Shown in pieces: positions 1-11,880 of a stretch of DNA of 64,000 nt. Numbering within the stretch: the first letter of the stretch is position 1; each line of letters begins with the position of its first letter. This stretch comes from Prorocentrum cordatum (Eukaryota > Sar > Dinophyceae > Prorocentrales > Prorocentraceae), in the NCBI GenBank assembly GCA_963575745.1, contig CAUYUJ010001436.1, positions 445,295-509,294 of the forward strand, given 5' to 3'. The notes under the pieces are model-generated. The model made no database searches. It had not been told where the DNA came from and saw nothing but the letters and a program-made list of their open reading frames with translations. The position numbers and the translations under genes were made by a program.

Positions 1-756
1 GGAGTCTCTTCTGAGATTTCCAGAACAAATGCATTTGGATTCCCGTGTCCAGTAATGCTCGAGGTCCTAGACAATAGTCGATACGACTCCTGGCTCCCTT
101 AAGCCCGTGAAAGGTGTGCCCCAGGTCGAAGAATGTGTTAAGAAAGCTCATCAGGCTGTCGGCATACGACCTACGGGTAACCGTGGCAAGCTCATCTTCA
201 TGCTCGGCTTGGAAGGGTCCAGTATGTTCATCGTGGAAAACCGTGTTCCCTTTCCGTCCCATCCGAAGGTTCATATCAGCGAAGACTATGGGTGTGATGC
301 GCCCTGGGGCGTGGTCAATCTCCTCCTTAATCCAGGCTGTAAGTTGTCTACAAGTAGTACGCCATATCTGGATGCGACCTACCGAGCTGGTTCTGGGAGG
401 GTAGTATCCCACAATTAACCGTAGTCGTAGGGGTCCACGCTGGAGGTCTATGCTGCCAGCTCGTCCTTGCAAGTGGTGAGGCGGGTGGTTGATTCGTACA
501 ATGTGTTTCTGCTGAAACTGGCGGCTGGATACCGCGATGGCTACTCCTGCAGCCGAATTCGTACTACCTCCCCTGCCCCATCCCCAGTGGATCCAGTGGT
601 GATCTGGGGTCCTCTCATAGAAGTGGGCATGGCCCAGACGCATCGGTATCTTCGTGCCAGGGAGCAGGATAGCTGTTGTCTTGGCAAACTCCATTGAGAT
701 CGCCTCGGCTCTGCCCGTCCGTAGTAATGTGTATGGATTATATCCAATAAATGTGG
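1..756 (-). mobile_element. Non-LTR retrotransposon endonuclease (EEP) fragment, cut by window edge
   Basis: Translating the minus strand from about 756 down to 1 gives one open frame of about 250 codons with no start needed. It carries the signature of the endonuclease/exonuclease/phosphatase fold used by LINE-type elements to nick target DNA: an early ATFIGYNPYTLL segment, AAGVAIAV near 530, IVGYYPPRT near 400, the D/N site IVFADMN near 270, and near the end ARSRIDYCLG, matching the usual SRIDY motif. The reverse transcriptase would lie beyond position 1. I see no stop or frameshift, so this copy may be young. The exact N-terminus is unclear because the frame runs into an ATC microsatellite. 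The family call rests on motifs read by eye. Confidence 0.7.
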
Positions 757-1700
757 CACGTATTCGTGATGGCGATGATGGTGATGATGGGGGAGACGCG
801 ATACTCTCGCCCTCTGTGATCCCCTCGGCCCGCTCTGTCGGCTCGCCCTGCTCGTTAATCGTCTTCAGGCCCCGACCCATCATGATGCCCTGGTTACCTA
901 TGTCCTTCCCCCCCCTCGTGATCACCGTTTCCTGGTCCTTGATCCTCTCCTCCTCCCCCGCGCCCGTCCCCTCCATGCCTCCTGCCCGCCGCCTAGCGGA
1001 GCACCGCGGCGCGGGGCCGCACCGCGGTGCCAGGGGGGGTGGCAGCGCCCCGATCCTGGCGGGTCGAGGGCGCGAGCGCGGAAGGGTGGCACAGGCCGCC
1101 ACATTCGTGGGCCTGAGCCGTCCGCGGCCTTGAGGAGGACGAGGAGGAGGAGGACGAGGAAGAGGAGGAGGAGGAGGAGGAGAGGGTGGAGGAGGTGAAG
1201 GAGGAGGAGGAGGAGGAGGAGGAGGAGGAGGAGGAGCAGATGGGGGAGGAACCATGGAGCCACGGAGAATAAAGAAGCGACCCGCGCGAGAGAGCTGCCT
1301 CACAAAGAGTACTGCCTCATCGCAAAGCGGGCTGCCCTCCGCCCCCACACGGGGGGCCTTCCTCCTCGCGCGCAGGGGGGGCCGCTCGCTCATCGGCGAG
1401 GAGCTCACGCAACACGGTGGAGGTGCAGATCAGCGCCCTGCTCCGCGACTCGCTACTCATACGTGATGGCGGTGGTGCGTGGGGGGGCGCTTGGTTAGCC
1501 CCCTTGGGAAACATCCGTGTGAAAATCTAGAAGCGCACCAAAACGCCATTCTCAGGACTTCAGCGCCACGAGTCAGCCTGACTGCTGCGTCTTGGCGATC
1601 CTGAGTCGTGCGAGAGCACTAATCCTGGGACTGCAGCACAGAGAACCAACTCAAGTGTTACGCCTTGACAGTTCTGTTGTTCAAAGGAAGAACGCAATTT
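757..1700. repeat. GC-rich non-genic stretch with a (GAG)n tract
   Basis: The segment 1131-1250 is an almost pure GAG/GGA trinucleotide tract. The rest is C- or G-rich sequence without a convincing gene. Open frames here change composition at the repeat edges and are not credible. Confidence 0.6.
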
Positions 1701-1734
1701 TTCGAAGGTTAACCATGAGAATCCGCGAAGCACT

Positions 1735-2830
1735 TGTAGCTGTTTGGAACGAATGTGCGCGGCGTTACGGCGAGCCACATTTTGCAAAGGAGCCGCCCTC
1801 ACTCAGCGAAACTCGTACACACGTTAAAACGAATGTGCACAGCGCTTACGCGAGAAACACATTTTGAAAACAAGCCGCCCTCAATCCATTAAGCTCTTGC
1901 AAGTGTGCTAACGAATGTACGCGGCGCTCAGGTGAGAACTACATTTCGAAAACGAACCGCCCTTAATCTGTGAAACTGTGAAGCTCTAGTAAATGTTTAA
2001 AGCGAATGCGTGCGGAGCTCAGGCGGGAACGACACATTGACAACGAGCCGCCCTCAATTCGTGACACTCTTGCGAATGTTTCAACCGAGTGTGCACGGAG
2101 CTGAGGCGAGAGCCACATTTTTTGGAAACGACCGGCCCTAAACCCGAGGAGGAGGCGGACTAGTGACTGGTGTGAACCCAAGACGCATCAACGGCGTTGC
2201 AGTAAGCCCTCCCTCCACGTTCGCTCTTAATAAGTCCCTACAACGATCACTGCCACTTAAAGAGTTACCATTTGACAAGAAAACCGTCTGAAATCCGAAC
2301 CGTGCCAGAACATCATTCCTGGGAGGTCAACGCCTCGAAAAAATGAACGTTAGTGATCCTGACGATCCTAAATCGTGCCAGAACAACAGTCTTGGGACTT
2401 AAGCACAACGAATGAACATGACTGTTGCGCCCTGACATTCTTCCACGGTGCCACGACCCCATTTCCGAAAGGCCAGCCAGAATAATATTTAAAACTGCTG
2501 TAAACTCTTAAGACAGATGTGCCCGGCGCTTAGGCGTGAACCACATTTTGAAAACAATGCCGCCATTGATACACAAAATGCCTGCACACTTTTAGGGCGA
2601 ATGTGCACGGCGCTAAAGCGAGACCCACACTTTGAAAACAACCCGCCCTCCATCCGTGAAGCTCTTGTACTTGTTTAAAACCATGTGCGCGGCGCAAAAT
2701 CGAGAGCCACATGTTGGAAACGGCCCGCCCACCACCAGTGAAACAGTTGCAAGTTCTCATCTTAAGGAGCACCAGTGGTGAAGAAGTCTCAGTCGAAACG
2801 ACCGGCCCACCTAACCGAAACCCCAAGGGG
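1735..2830. repeat. Diverged ~85-bp minisatellite, two blocks
   Basis: A degenerate unit recurs about every 82-90 bp. Each unit holds CGAATGTGC, then GCGCT, then CCACATTTTGAAAAC and CCGCCCT. One block covers about 1735-2165 and a second about 2510-2830. The sequence between them has only weak similarity. No protein or RNA function is visible. Confidence 0.65.
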
Positions 2831-2859
2831 TGCGACAGGGAGGGATTGTTTATAAGGGA

Positions 2860-3670
2860 AGTGAGCGGAGGAGGGAGAGGAAGAGGCACAGCGTCGATGA
2901 TACGGGAGGGAGGAGGAGGAGTAGGAGGAGGAGGAGAAGGAAAAGGAGGAGGAGGAGGAGGAGGAGGAGGGCGGGAGGAGGTAAAAGGAGGAGAGGGTGA
3001 GGCGCGAGAGCAAACCACCCGCGGGCCACATGAGAGCATCGCCGTCGGCGGCGTCGGGATCTTCGTCGTCGGCCTCGCCGTCACAGAGGTAGAGAGGGGG
3101 AGGGAGGGAGGAGGGAGGAGGGCGGGAGGGAGGGCGGAGAGAGGGAGAGAGGGGGAGGGAGGAGGGAGGGCGGAGGGAGCGGTCGGGACGAGGAAGGAGG
3201 GAGGAGGAGGGAGGGAGGGAGGGAGGGAGGGAGGGCGGGAGGGGCGACGCGCACGGCAGCCTGCAGCGCCGCCAGGAGCCCACCCGAGGAGGTGCCCCCC
3301 ACCCCCTGCGCCTGGTGGGGCCCTCTCGCTCGGACCACCCCTGCAGCACGCCGCGACCCCCCGCCGGACCTCCGCGACGGACCGCGCCGAGGAGGGCGCA
3401 GCCCCCTCCAGACAGGCAAGAGCTCGCCGCCTCCTTCTCCTCCTCCTGCTCCTCCTGCTCCTCCTCCTCCTGCTGCTCCTCCTCCTCTTCCTCCTGCTCC
3501 TCCTCCTCTTCCTCCTCCTCCTGCTCCTGCTCCTGCTCCTCCTCCTCCTCCTCCTCCTCCTGCTCCTCCTCTCCTCCTTCTCGTCCTCCCTCCTCCTCCC
3601 CCTCACCCTCCTCTCCTCCTTCTCGTCCTCCTTCTCCTCCTCCTAATCCTTCTTCGCCATCCCCCTCCAG
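2860..3670. repeat. GGA-rich then CTC-rich tracts
   Basis: Purine-rich GGA/GGGA repeats occupy about 2860-3250. A pyrimidine-rich CTC/CTG tract follows at about 3420-3665. On opposite strands they yield Arg/Ser-, Pro- or Leu-rich frames that are artefacts of the repeats. Confidence 0.75.
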
Positions 3671-3724
3671 GCAGGTCAGGAGAGGCGTTGTGCTTCCGGG
3701 TTCTGCTGGCCCTCAGCTGGAAAC

Positions 3725-3811
3725 GATGAAGGCTTTGATGGTCATTGCGATGACGATGGCGACGGCCATGACGGCGATGACGATGATGATGACGATGACG
3801 ATGACGACGAC

Positions 3812-3887
<76 letters not shown>

Positions 3888-3900
3888 TTGATGATGATGA
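3725..3900. repeat. (GAT)n microsatellite ending in the assembly gap
   Basis: GATGAC units grade into about 90 bases of uninterrupted GAT, which run directly into the gap. The true array length is unknown because the assembly broke here. Confidence 0.95.
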
Positions 3901-4000
3901 NNNNNNNNNNNNNNNNNNNNNNNNNNNNNNNNNNNNNNNNNNNNNNNNNNNNNNNNNNNNNNNNNNNNNNNNNNNNNNNNNNNNNNNNNNNNNNNNNNNN
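3901..4000. other. Assembly gap (100 N)
   Basis: Exactly 100 unresolved bases, the usual placeholder for a gap of unknown size. Confidence 0.99.
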
Positions 4001-4010
4001 TTTTCCCTTT

Positions 4011-4156
4011 CGGCTTCTCCTTCGCCCCCACGGTGGTTTGACCGGTCCATCGCTCCTGGCCTCGCTGTTTGAAGAGCGTAGAGCTGCTAGACTCACGGTG
4101 CTGGTACTTTGTCTGCTTACCTACAGGCTGTGAGCGAGCCAGGACCCAGCGTATGA
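4011..4156. repeat. Dispersed repeat, copy 1 of a pair
   Basis: This stretch resembles 5232-5370. Both contain GGCCTCGCT, then TGCTNNCCTACAGGCTGTGAG and CCAGGACCCAGCG in the same order. It is followed by TA dinucleotide tracts at 4157-4216 that can fold into a hairpin. Confidence 0.6.
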
Positions 4157-4589
4157 TATATATATATATATATATGCATACAGCTATTGACCTATATATA
4201 TATATATATATATATATACACAAGATTTTAAGGCTCGCTGCGCTTCGCCTTCTAATCTTGATCCTTGCACCTACGATGTTTCTGGGCGCGGGCGAGAACA
4301 CAATTGTTCAATGAGGTGTGTGGGAATTGTGCGAGCGGAGGCGGGGGAGGTAGAGAAGGACGAGAGATGGGCTGTCGGACGTCCGAGTAGGTCATGCCGA
4401 GAGTTATCTTGGAACCCTCTTGGGCTCTAGTGGGGATGTTTGCAGGGCCTCATGTGCCGTCTTGGGGCGAGGTTGAGAAGAACTAGGGGCGATGGGGGGG
4501 GGCCGCTCAGGTCAATCAGAGTGTAAAGAATTTGACGGCTCTAAGACTGAGTGGAGCTCCTGTTGGTACTTTTGTATACCATCGGAGGG

Positions 4590-5165
4590 CCTTCTTGGGC
4601 TGTCCTGGGGCCCTCGTGGGCTGTCTGGGGGGGCTTGGGCCGTCCTGGGGCCGTGTTGGGGCTCTCTCGGGCCCTCTCTGAAGCATCCCGTGACTCTGTT
4701 GGAGCCCTCTTGGGGGTCTTTTAGGGGTCTCTTGGGCGCTCCCTGGCTTTCTTTGCGCTTTATTGACCCATCTTGGGGCCCCATTGGGCCGCCTGGAAGC
4801 CATTTCGGGGCGACCTCGGAAGCTCGCAGATCATTATTGGGCCGTTCGTGGCCAGAAAAGGCGAGAAGCACAGAATCGTTCAAAAATAAATTGAAAATTA
4901 AGGTTTTTGGCCTGCTGAGGCCGTGTTGGAGGTCTTTGCGGGGGCATCCTGGACAGTCTTGAGCCCATGTTTGGTCCTGTTGGAGCACTATGGGGCCGTC
5001 TTGGGGCCTTTTGGGCCTTGCAGAGGACGTCTCGGAAGTGCCTTCTGCTGTCTTGGGCTCCCGATGTAGGCTTCGTGTCGCTCTCTTCGGGGTATTTTGG
5101 GCCGTCTCGAAGCATTGTGGGGCTCTCTTGGGAGCCTGTGGGGTTCATCTGGGGTCCATGTGGGG
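4590..5165 (-). repeat. Degenerate CCAAGA/GGCC minisatellite
   Basis: A short, very degenerate G-rich unit, best read on the minus strand as CCCAAGANGGCCCC, recurs throughout. The same family occurs at about 18.69-18.83, 19.26-19.39, 31.88-32.43 and 34.73-34.98 kb. Long open frames on both strands follow from the repeat and are not genes. Confidence 0.6.
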
Positions 5166-5231
5166 GGGGGTGTCGGTGACATGCCGGGTTTTTCCTTGTA
5201 ATTTGATAGGTAGAAGGAATGTTCTCTCTGA

Positions 5232-5370
5232 CGCCGAGGGCACAGCTTTTGCTTATGGTCCATCATTTGTGGCCTCGCTCTTTGCGGGGCTTCGAATGGC
5301 TATTCTCCCAATGTCAGTACTCTGCCTGCTCCCCTACAGGCTGTGAGCTAGCCAGGACCCAGCGAATGTT
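5232..5370. repeat. Dispersed repeat, copy 2 of a pair
   Basis: Partner of 4011-4156, sharing the block ending in CCTACAGGCTGTGAGC and AGCCAGGACCCAGCG. Confidence 0.6.
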
Positions 5371-6340
5371 GACTCCCCGTAGATCGGGAAAGCTGTCGCA
5401 GTCATCTGCGTCCCACTGCTGCTTTCGTTCTCCTACAACAGGCTGCTGATGACCCTTCATATCCGATCCGATCCGATCCGCCTCCTCCGCCGACGACTGT
5501 GACGATGATGGAGACGAAGGCGGAGACGTGAGCGACGACGACGACGACCCCGCGCTCCCGATGACCATAAGCTCTCCTGGGACGCCAGGTGCCGCTTGGA
5601 GCCTGGGGCCTGCAGAGACCAGCCTCGCAAGCGCGGAGGGGCGACGGCGGCGGCAGCAGAGGGCGTCAGCCGTGCACGACGAGGATCGACGGCCTTCGAC
5701 GACGACAGCGACGAACGACGACGACGGCGACTAGCTTGGGCGACGCAGCGGCGACGGGGACGTCTTGGGAGAGCGGGCAAGAGAAGGGGCGGTGGGGATC
5801 CTCGAGGCGGCGGGACGGCGCACGGGGCCCGCCCAAGACAGATCCCCGAAGGCTGCACCTGACGCTTCAGCTACCCCACACCGCCTCCACCGCCACCGCG
5901 ATCGCTCTGGGCTCAAACGTCGAAGCGCTGCCGGCCAAGCGACTGCCCTCGGCGCGCCAAGGCTCGTGGGTCAACATGCCTCCGAGCACGCGGAGGGCGC
6001 GCCGACCGCTACTGAGGCGGCGGCGCAGGTGCTCTCCCCGCTCTCCTCCCGTCGGTCTGCCGGAATGCTCGCACTGGTCGGCTCGAGCCATCTTGGGTTC
6101 TTGGCCTATCGCTGCTGTGGACCTCGTCCTTCCTCTCCCTCTCGAGGGTCGAGGTTTATGGGCGTTCTTCGCCCCCTCAAGAGACACCTCCTCCTCCTCC
6201 TCCTCCTCCTCCTCCTCCTCCTCCTCCTCCTCCTCCTCCTCCTGGCACCCTGTAAGCACACATCAGGGTCGGATGAGACGAGGCCAGGGGACAACATCGG
6301 ACCAAGACAAATCGGGGATCTCTGAGATCCGGCGGTTCTG
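5371..6340. other. GC-rich stretch without a supported gene
   Basis: Contains four tandem ATCCG units near 5460 and an uninterrupted CTC tract at about 6183-6242. Open frames are Arg-, Ser- or Gly-rich and match no family I know. Confidence 0.5.
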
Positions 6341-6610
6341 GAGGATGCATCGGGCGCCGCGGCCCTCTCAGAGCGCTTCCAGAAAGCTCTGAGAGTGTTC
6401 CAGAACACGCTGGAACGATTTATCCGTGTCCGAGCCCCGCCCGATAGGAGAATCGCGGGGGGGGGGGGGGCGACGGAGGATGCATCGGGCGCCGCGGCCC
6501 TCTCAGAGCGCTTCCAGAAAGCTCTGAGAGTGTTCCAGAACACGCTGGAACGATTTATCCGTGTCCGAGCCCCGCCCGATAGGAGAATCGCGGGGGGGGG
6601 GGGGGCGACA
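6341..6610. repeat. 135-bp tandem duplication with internal hairpins
   Basis: Positions 6341-6475 and 6476-6610 are essentially identical. Each copy contains a perfect 10-bp inverted repeat (CTCTCAGAGC ... GCTCTGAGAG) and a second one (GTTCCAG ... CTGGAAC). Each copy ends in a run of about 12 G. Confidence 0.85.
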
Positions 6611-6711
6611 CATACTACGCTGTCCCTGGGCCCCTGGGCGGAAGGTTGAAACAGGGTTCCGTATTGTCCACGCCCTGCACTGCGACACGCGCCCCCCCTC
6701 CCCAGAGGCCC

Positions 6712-6920
6712 CTAGAGGCCTCCCAAATGGGGTCCGAGTAGGTGGGGTCGGAGGATCGACCGGCATCGTCTATACGTGGGCGATGCGTCGGCGACGTCGG
6801 CGATGCAGCGGCGACGTCGTGGAAATGATCGGGCCTCGCCCCAAGCCGCACCGCCGATGCATCGGCGGTGCGGCCTGATCCTCCCGCGCCATCTACTCGG
6901 ACCGACTCTGAGAGGGCTAG
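6712..6920. mobile_element. TIR element, CGATGCATCG-core family, copy 1
   Basis: The left end (CTAGAGGCCTCCCAAATGGG, then GTCCGAGTAG) is matched in reverse complement by the right end (CTACTCGGAC ... GAGGGCTAG), giving diverged terminal inverted repeats of roughly 45 bp. The core is built from GGCGACGTCGGCGATGC and CCGATGCATCGG. Copies of the same design lie at 40216-40397 and 40826-41325. It is too small to encode a protein, so it looks like a non-autonomous MITE-like element. No clear target-site duplication was identified. Confidence 0.65.
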
Positions 6921-8340
6921 CGCCCCTCTCCTCGGCGAGCATATGCGTGGCGTATTCCTCGCCGTCCTTGGAGGCTTGGCAAGGGCCGACGTGCAACGGG
7001 GCTGGCCCGTAGGCCGCAGCCTGCACCCCTCCACACGTGTCGACTTGGACAAGCGCCCATGCTCCGCGGGCCACTCCCGCCAGATTCGGGAACATGGCCG
7101 ATCCGTTCGAACAGATCCTGCCAGTGCGCAAACCTGTCGCTGGTCGACTTGCCCAGTGGAGCGGCTGCTCGGGCGCCTCCCTGGGCACACAGGCCGATAG
7201 GGGAAGGAGCGACACCTCGCGCAAACCTCTTCCCCACCTCCGCCCCAGGACTCCAACGCCCTCCCCGCCCTGTCGTGGACCAAGGAGAGACCGTGCCTCT
7301 GCGGAGGCCACCGCTGGCCTTGCAACTGCACTGCCGATGCCACAGGGTGCCTGGCCCTGCTTGGCAGGACAAAAGGCAGAGAAACGGCGCGCACCCGCCG
7401 AGGGCATATCTATATGTTATATATACACATATGCATATAAACATATACAACTATGTATAAACTTATGTATATATATATATATATATATGTACGCGGGCCT
7501 GAGGCCAATGAGCGGGGTGCACATCTGGTTCGTAAGCGCGCGCTAATGGTGGGCCGTCCAGGCCGAGGCCTTTCTTCGCAGAGGCCCCGAGACACCCTGC
7601 CCCGCCAAAACATGGGCGCATAGGGGCCCGCTGGCCCGTGCGGCGGCCTCGGGACCCGTGCTGGCCAGAAGGGCCTGGCAATCCGCGGGCCTGATGGCCC
7701 CTGTCCTGACGAACTCCCGCAGCTCCATCGGAGCCAGATGCAACGAACTCTATGACCCGTCCCAGTCGCAGACAACACGCGAGCTGCGATGACCTGCCGT
7801 AGGATTTGCGACCAGTTCTGGTGTACAAGCCGGCACCACAAATTGCCGTACGAGCTGTCGTCTGAGCCGAGGTGGAAGCTGTCGTCATAGCTGTAGTAAA
7901 CAATCTCGCAGGATCGGCGGTAGGAACTGACGTATAACATGTAATCTCAGCTGTCGTAGGAGCTGTACGGCAAGCTGCCGAAAGATCTACAGACATGGCT
8001 GTAGTAGGGGCTGCACCAAGAGCTGCGTTGGCAATTACACTCAGATCTGAAGTAGGAGCTGTGATCTGAGCTGTGGCAGGATTTGCGGCAGGAGTCGTCG
8101 TATAAGTTCAAATTGGAGTTATAGGAACTCCAAACGGAACTGATGTATGAACTGTAACGCGAGATGCAGTCGGAGCTATCGTTGGAAGTGTCGCAGGAAT
8201 CGTATCAATAGCAAAAGCACGGGGTGTCATCCAACATGTCGCACACTTTAAAAAAATAGGAGCAGTGGTGTAACCTGGGGCAAGACGTACAGAGCAGGTG
8301 TAGGAGCTGTGGCATGGCTTGTAGTCGTGAGCTGTAGTGC
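6921..8340. other. Non-genic stretch with TA tract and ~15-bp degenerate repeats
   Basis: About 7405-7490 is AT-rich with (TA)n. From about 7830 to 8340 the words GGAGCTGT and GCTGTNGTAGGA recur at irregular spacing, a decayed minisatellite. No supported gene. Confidence 0.5.
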
Positions 8341-8934
8341 GGGAAAAAATGCGAACATGCGCAACAGAAAGAGCATGAAAAACGCCCCCCCGCCCCCCAC
8401 CCTCCTATCCCCCATTTCCCCATGATTCCCCTCTCGTTGTCATTATCTTCCTCTCTCTTATCCAGACCGGCTCCGCAACCCTCACCCGCTGTCTCCCCAA
8501 CCACTCCCAGACGACGGGGACATGAAAATGATCACCAGAGCTACACATTCACTATACTTCTACTGGATCTGATAACCATGTGGACTTTAAGCAGCGGCTT
8601 AATCCTAGAATATTGACGTCCTGCGTTTATCTCTACAATTAAGTCAAGACCACCTCCGCCACAGAAAGGACTGGCGAGGGGACTTGAAGAAGACGAACGA
8701 AGATAGAGGAGGAAAGTGTGGGATGCGTCTCTCTCCCTCTCGCTTTCTCTACCTCCCTCTCTCTCCCGCGTCCAACTCGCAGCCTCTTGCCCCCACAGAG
8801 TCCAGAGGGCCGCCCAAGCGAGTCCCCCGGCAATCGCTCACGTCAACTCGGCTGCACGCAGGACTGACCCCGGGGCAAGCGTGGCCTTTGGTGCGCGGCT
8901 TGCCGATCTCCAAGCGATGCGACTGTTCAAGGGG
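8341..8934. other. No recognisable feature
   Basis: C-rich sequence with short CTCTCTC tracts near 8737-8770. I see no conserved frame or repeat family. Confidence 0.4.
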
Positions 8935-9085
8935 CCCCAGGACACACAAATAAATACCAAAAAAGACCCCCTATATTTTCGCATATTGTTTGGGTTTTCG
9001 TCTTCCCCCCCCACTTCCCATGTTTTCCTACATTTTCTGGGGAATCGACGATTCATTGTGTCTGTGTGTTTTTCCCCCTCCTGAA
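8935..9085 (+). repeat. Dispersed repeat R1, uninterrupted copy
   Basis: Runs from GGACACACAAATAAATACC through TTTTCGTCTTCCCCCCCAC to TGTGTTTTTCCCCCTCCTGA. Copies occur at 33234-33700 (split by a foldback element) and 41527-41687. This copy shows the empty site for the insertion seen at 33356-33650. Confidence 0.8.
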
Positions 9086-9850
9086 CTGTATCGGCCTGCG
9101 TGCTCGGGCCGAAAACGGCCCTTCAAACATTCGCCCTGGAACGCCTCGCAGCTGGGGAGCCGGCTTCCCGCGACCGCCTCGCTCTCGCCCTCTCTAGGGG
9201 GAAAACAAACCTACCTCGTTTTTGACCACCCTCGCTTCCAAGAGGTACCAAACGATGCCAAATTGCAGCCTGTACTGGTCAGGCCACTTGACGAGGAGGC
9301 GCGTGATATGGCTTGGTTTTGCGCCTGGAAGCGAAAGCGGGGTAGGTAATTCACGCTCTGACTCTCACTCCCTGCCTCGTGGCCCTCGGCGGCCTTCGGC
9401 GGCCCGCGACGGCCCTCCGCGGCCTTCGGCGGCCTTCGGCGGCCCTCGGCGGCCCTCGGCAGCCCTCCGCGGCCCTCGGCGGCCTTCGTCGGCGGCCCTC
9501 GTCGGCCCCCGTCGGGCCTCAGCCAGCAGCGGCCCTCGGCGGCCTTCGGCGGCGCAGGGGGGCCTGCCGCTTGACGATCCTCGGGCTCCCACCGGCGCAC
9601 CGCACGCTGGGCCGACATGGCCCACTGGCGCTCCGACCTCAGCCGCTGCGCGGAGGGCACGTCGCGGTCGCCGTCGCCAAGTCGCTCGCCGTCTCCGTCG
9701 TCGTCGTCGCCGCTCGGTGTCGCAGTCATCGTCGCCGCCGTCGGCGTCATCAGCGTCGACGTCGCCGTCAACCGTCGTCGTCGCAATCATCCGTCGTCCG
9801 TCGCACGTCGTTCGTCGTCCACGTCCTGATTGTCGTCGTCGTCGCCGCAG

Positions 9851-9904
<54 letters not shown>

Positions 9905-10004
9905 GTGCCGCAACCACAAGCGGCGGCGGCGTCAGCGTCGACGTCACCGTCTCATGTCGGCGTCGTCGTCCGTCGTTCGTCTGCCGTCGTCTGTCCTCCG
10001 TCGT

Positions 10005-10036
<32 letters not shown>

Positions 10037-10124
10037 TTCGTCTTCTCACCACCAACGCAGCCACCGCGGCTGGCGGCCGTAATCGCTGCCACCGTCACCG
10101 GCATCGCCATCGCCGTCGCTTCGT

Positions 10125-10170
<46 letters not shown>

Positions 10171-10700
10171 TGTCGTCGTCTGTCGTCGTCTGTCGTCGTC
10201 CATCGTCGTCCATCGTCATCCGGCTCGTCGTTGTCGTCGTCGTCGTAGCCGTCAACGTCGTCGTCGTCGTCTTCGTCGTCCCTTGTCTTCCGTCGTCGTC
10301 GTCGTCGTCGTCGCCGTCATAAGCGTCGACGTCGTCGTCGTCGTCGTCGTCCGTCGTCGTCATCGTCGTTGCGGTCGTGGTCGTCGCCCCCACATCAACG
10401 CCGCCATCTTCGCCGTCGTCGTCGTCTTCGTCGTCGTCGTGGTCGTCGTCAACCGTCGTCGTCAACCGTCGTCGTCGTCGGCGGCAGCGTCGTCGTCGTC
10501 TTCCGTCGTCTTTGTTGTCGCCGTCGTCGCTGCGGCCACCGCCGTCGTTTTCGGCGTCGTCGTCGTCGATGTCGTCGTCCTCGTCTTCAGTGCCACAGCC
10601 GCGGCCGGCAGTCGTGGTCGTCGTCGTCGTCGCCGCCTCCGCCGCCGCCTCTGCCTCCTCTGGTCGTCGTCGTCGTCCTTCGCTCATTGTCATCGGCCTG
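9086..10700. repeat. GGCGGCCCT minisatellite and long (GTC)n region
   Basis: About 9380-9560 is a 9-bp-scale repeat of GGCGGCCCTC/TTCGGC. About 9660-10,700 is dominated by GTC trinucleotides with interruptions. Open frames are poly-Ser, poly-Val or poly-Arg. Confidence 0.8.
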
Positions 10701-11880
10701 TCGTCGTGCGTCGTGGCTCAGTGGCGCTCCGACCTCCACCGCTGTGCGGGAGGCGGGTCACGGTAGCTACTGAAGGGGTTCACGATCGACTCCTGGCCTG
10801 AGTCGCTCGCGTTGTCGTCGTCTTCCTGAGGAGGACGAGGTGGATGTGAACGGGTAGTATGAGGAGGCGAAGGATCCTACCAGCACTTTATTGTCTGCCC
10901 CTTCGCCCTGTGAAAAGACTGCTGCGAGCCGCGTAAGAGATGCATGGTCCTAAGGATGAGGGCGTACGACGGGCTCCTGCCATGACGGCATAGGCTCTGG
11001 TTTCCTTCTCCGCATGGACCGGGCAGTCTTGAATCAGTCTTGAACTATCTCCGCCGTTTGGGCCCTCCGAGCATGTCGGGATTGTCTGTGTTGTACGCCC
11101 CACAGAGAGTCGAGACGGAGCCAGCCTACGGTAGTCTCTTGGTCTTCAGACGCATCATGGTGATGACGAGGACGACGAGGTAGACGATGCGGAGGGGAAG
11201 GTGGATGGCGACGGTATTTTTAGGCACGCTGCCAACTAATCATGCCCGCAATCCCACGCCTTGCTACAGAGGGGCTACACAACGATGCTGGCATGCAGGC
11301 AAGCCAAGAAGGAGGACATGGAAGACGAGGATGACGATCTACACTTCGGCAATGCGACAATGGTAAAGACGAGCCGCCGTCGTAGCGAAGGCCCATGCGA
11401 CCATCGGGAAGATCGGGCACTTACAAGGAGAGCGCATCAGCCAGAGAACGCAGTAGCCGCAGAACGCAACAACCGCAGAACGCATTCGCCGGATAACTTT
11501 ATATCTACTGCGACCACGCGCGCGCTTCGCGCGCGCTTAGATTCGATTGAGCGCCAGGGAACAATTGCAACATGTTCATAATGTGGCGTTCGTCCTTTGC
11601 ATCTGCCACTTACCTCCTCTGACCCCATATTCCGACAAGTTGTCCGGCATGATGCCGATGCAAATGTACTGGTAGTTTGAGAAGGGCACTGCGGTGTCGG
11701 AACTGGAGTCCCGTAAGTATACCGTAGGACTCGAGGCCACGTGCAAGCAGGTGAACAGGCAAATCATCGCCTGTGAAGTCCTGAGTCTGAGCGGAGCTAA
11801 GGTCGACAGAGACCCTGGCAGGGCCGAGACACTCTGCAAATATTGGAGGGAGCGATACCCGAAGACCAACCACTCAGCCA
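10701..11880. other. No supported gene
   Basis: Mixed sequence of more ordinary complexity. Small open frames at 10888-11103 and 11261-11581 show no motif I recognise and no relict SL upstream. A short palindrome (GCGCGCTTCGCGCGCGC) lies near 11,520. Confidence 0.4.

Noticed and set aside
2530-3646. Arg/Ser-rich and Gly/Leu-rich frames on both strands
   Set aside because: By-products of GGA and CTC tracts; the two strands are open over the same bases.
3603-4301. Poly-His, poly-Met, poly-Ile frames crossing the N gap
   Set aside because: They translate a (GAT)n microsatellite and unknown bases.
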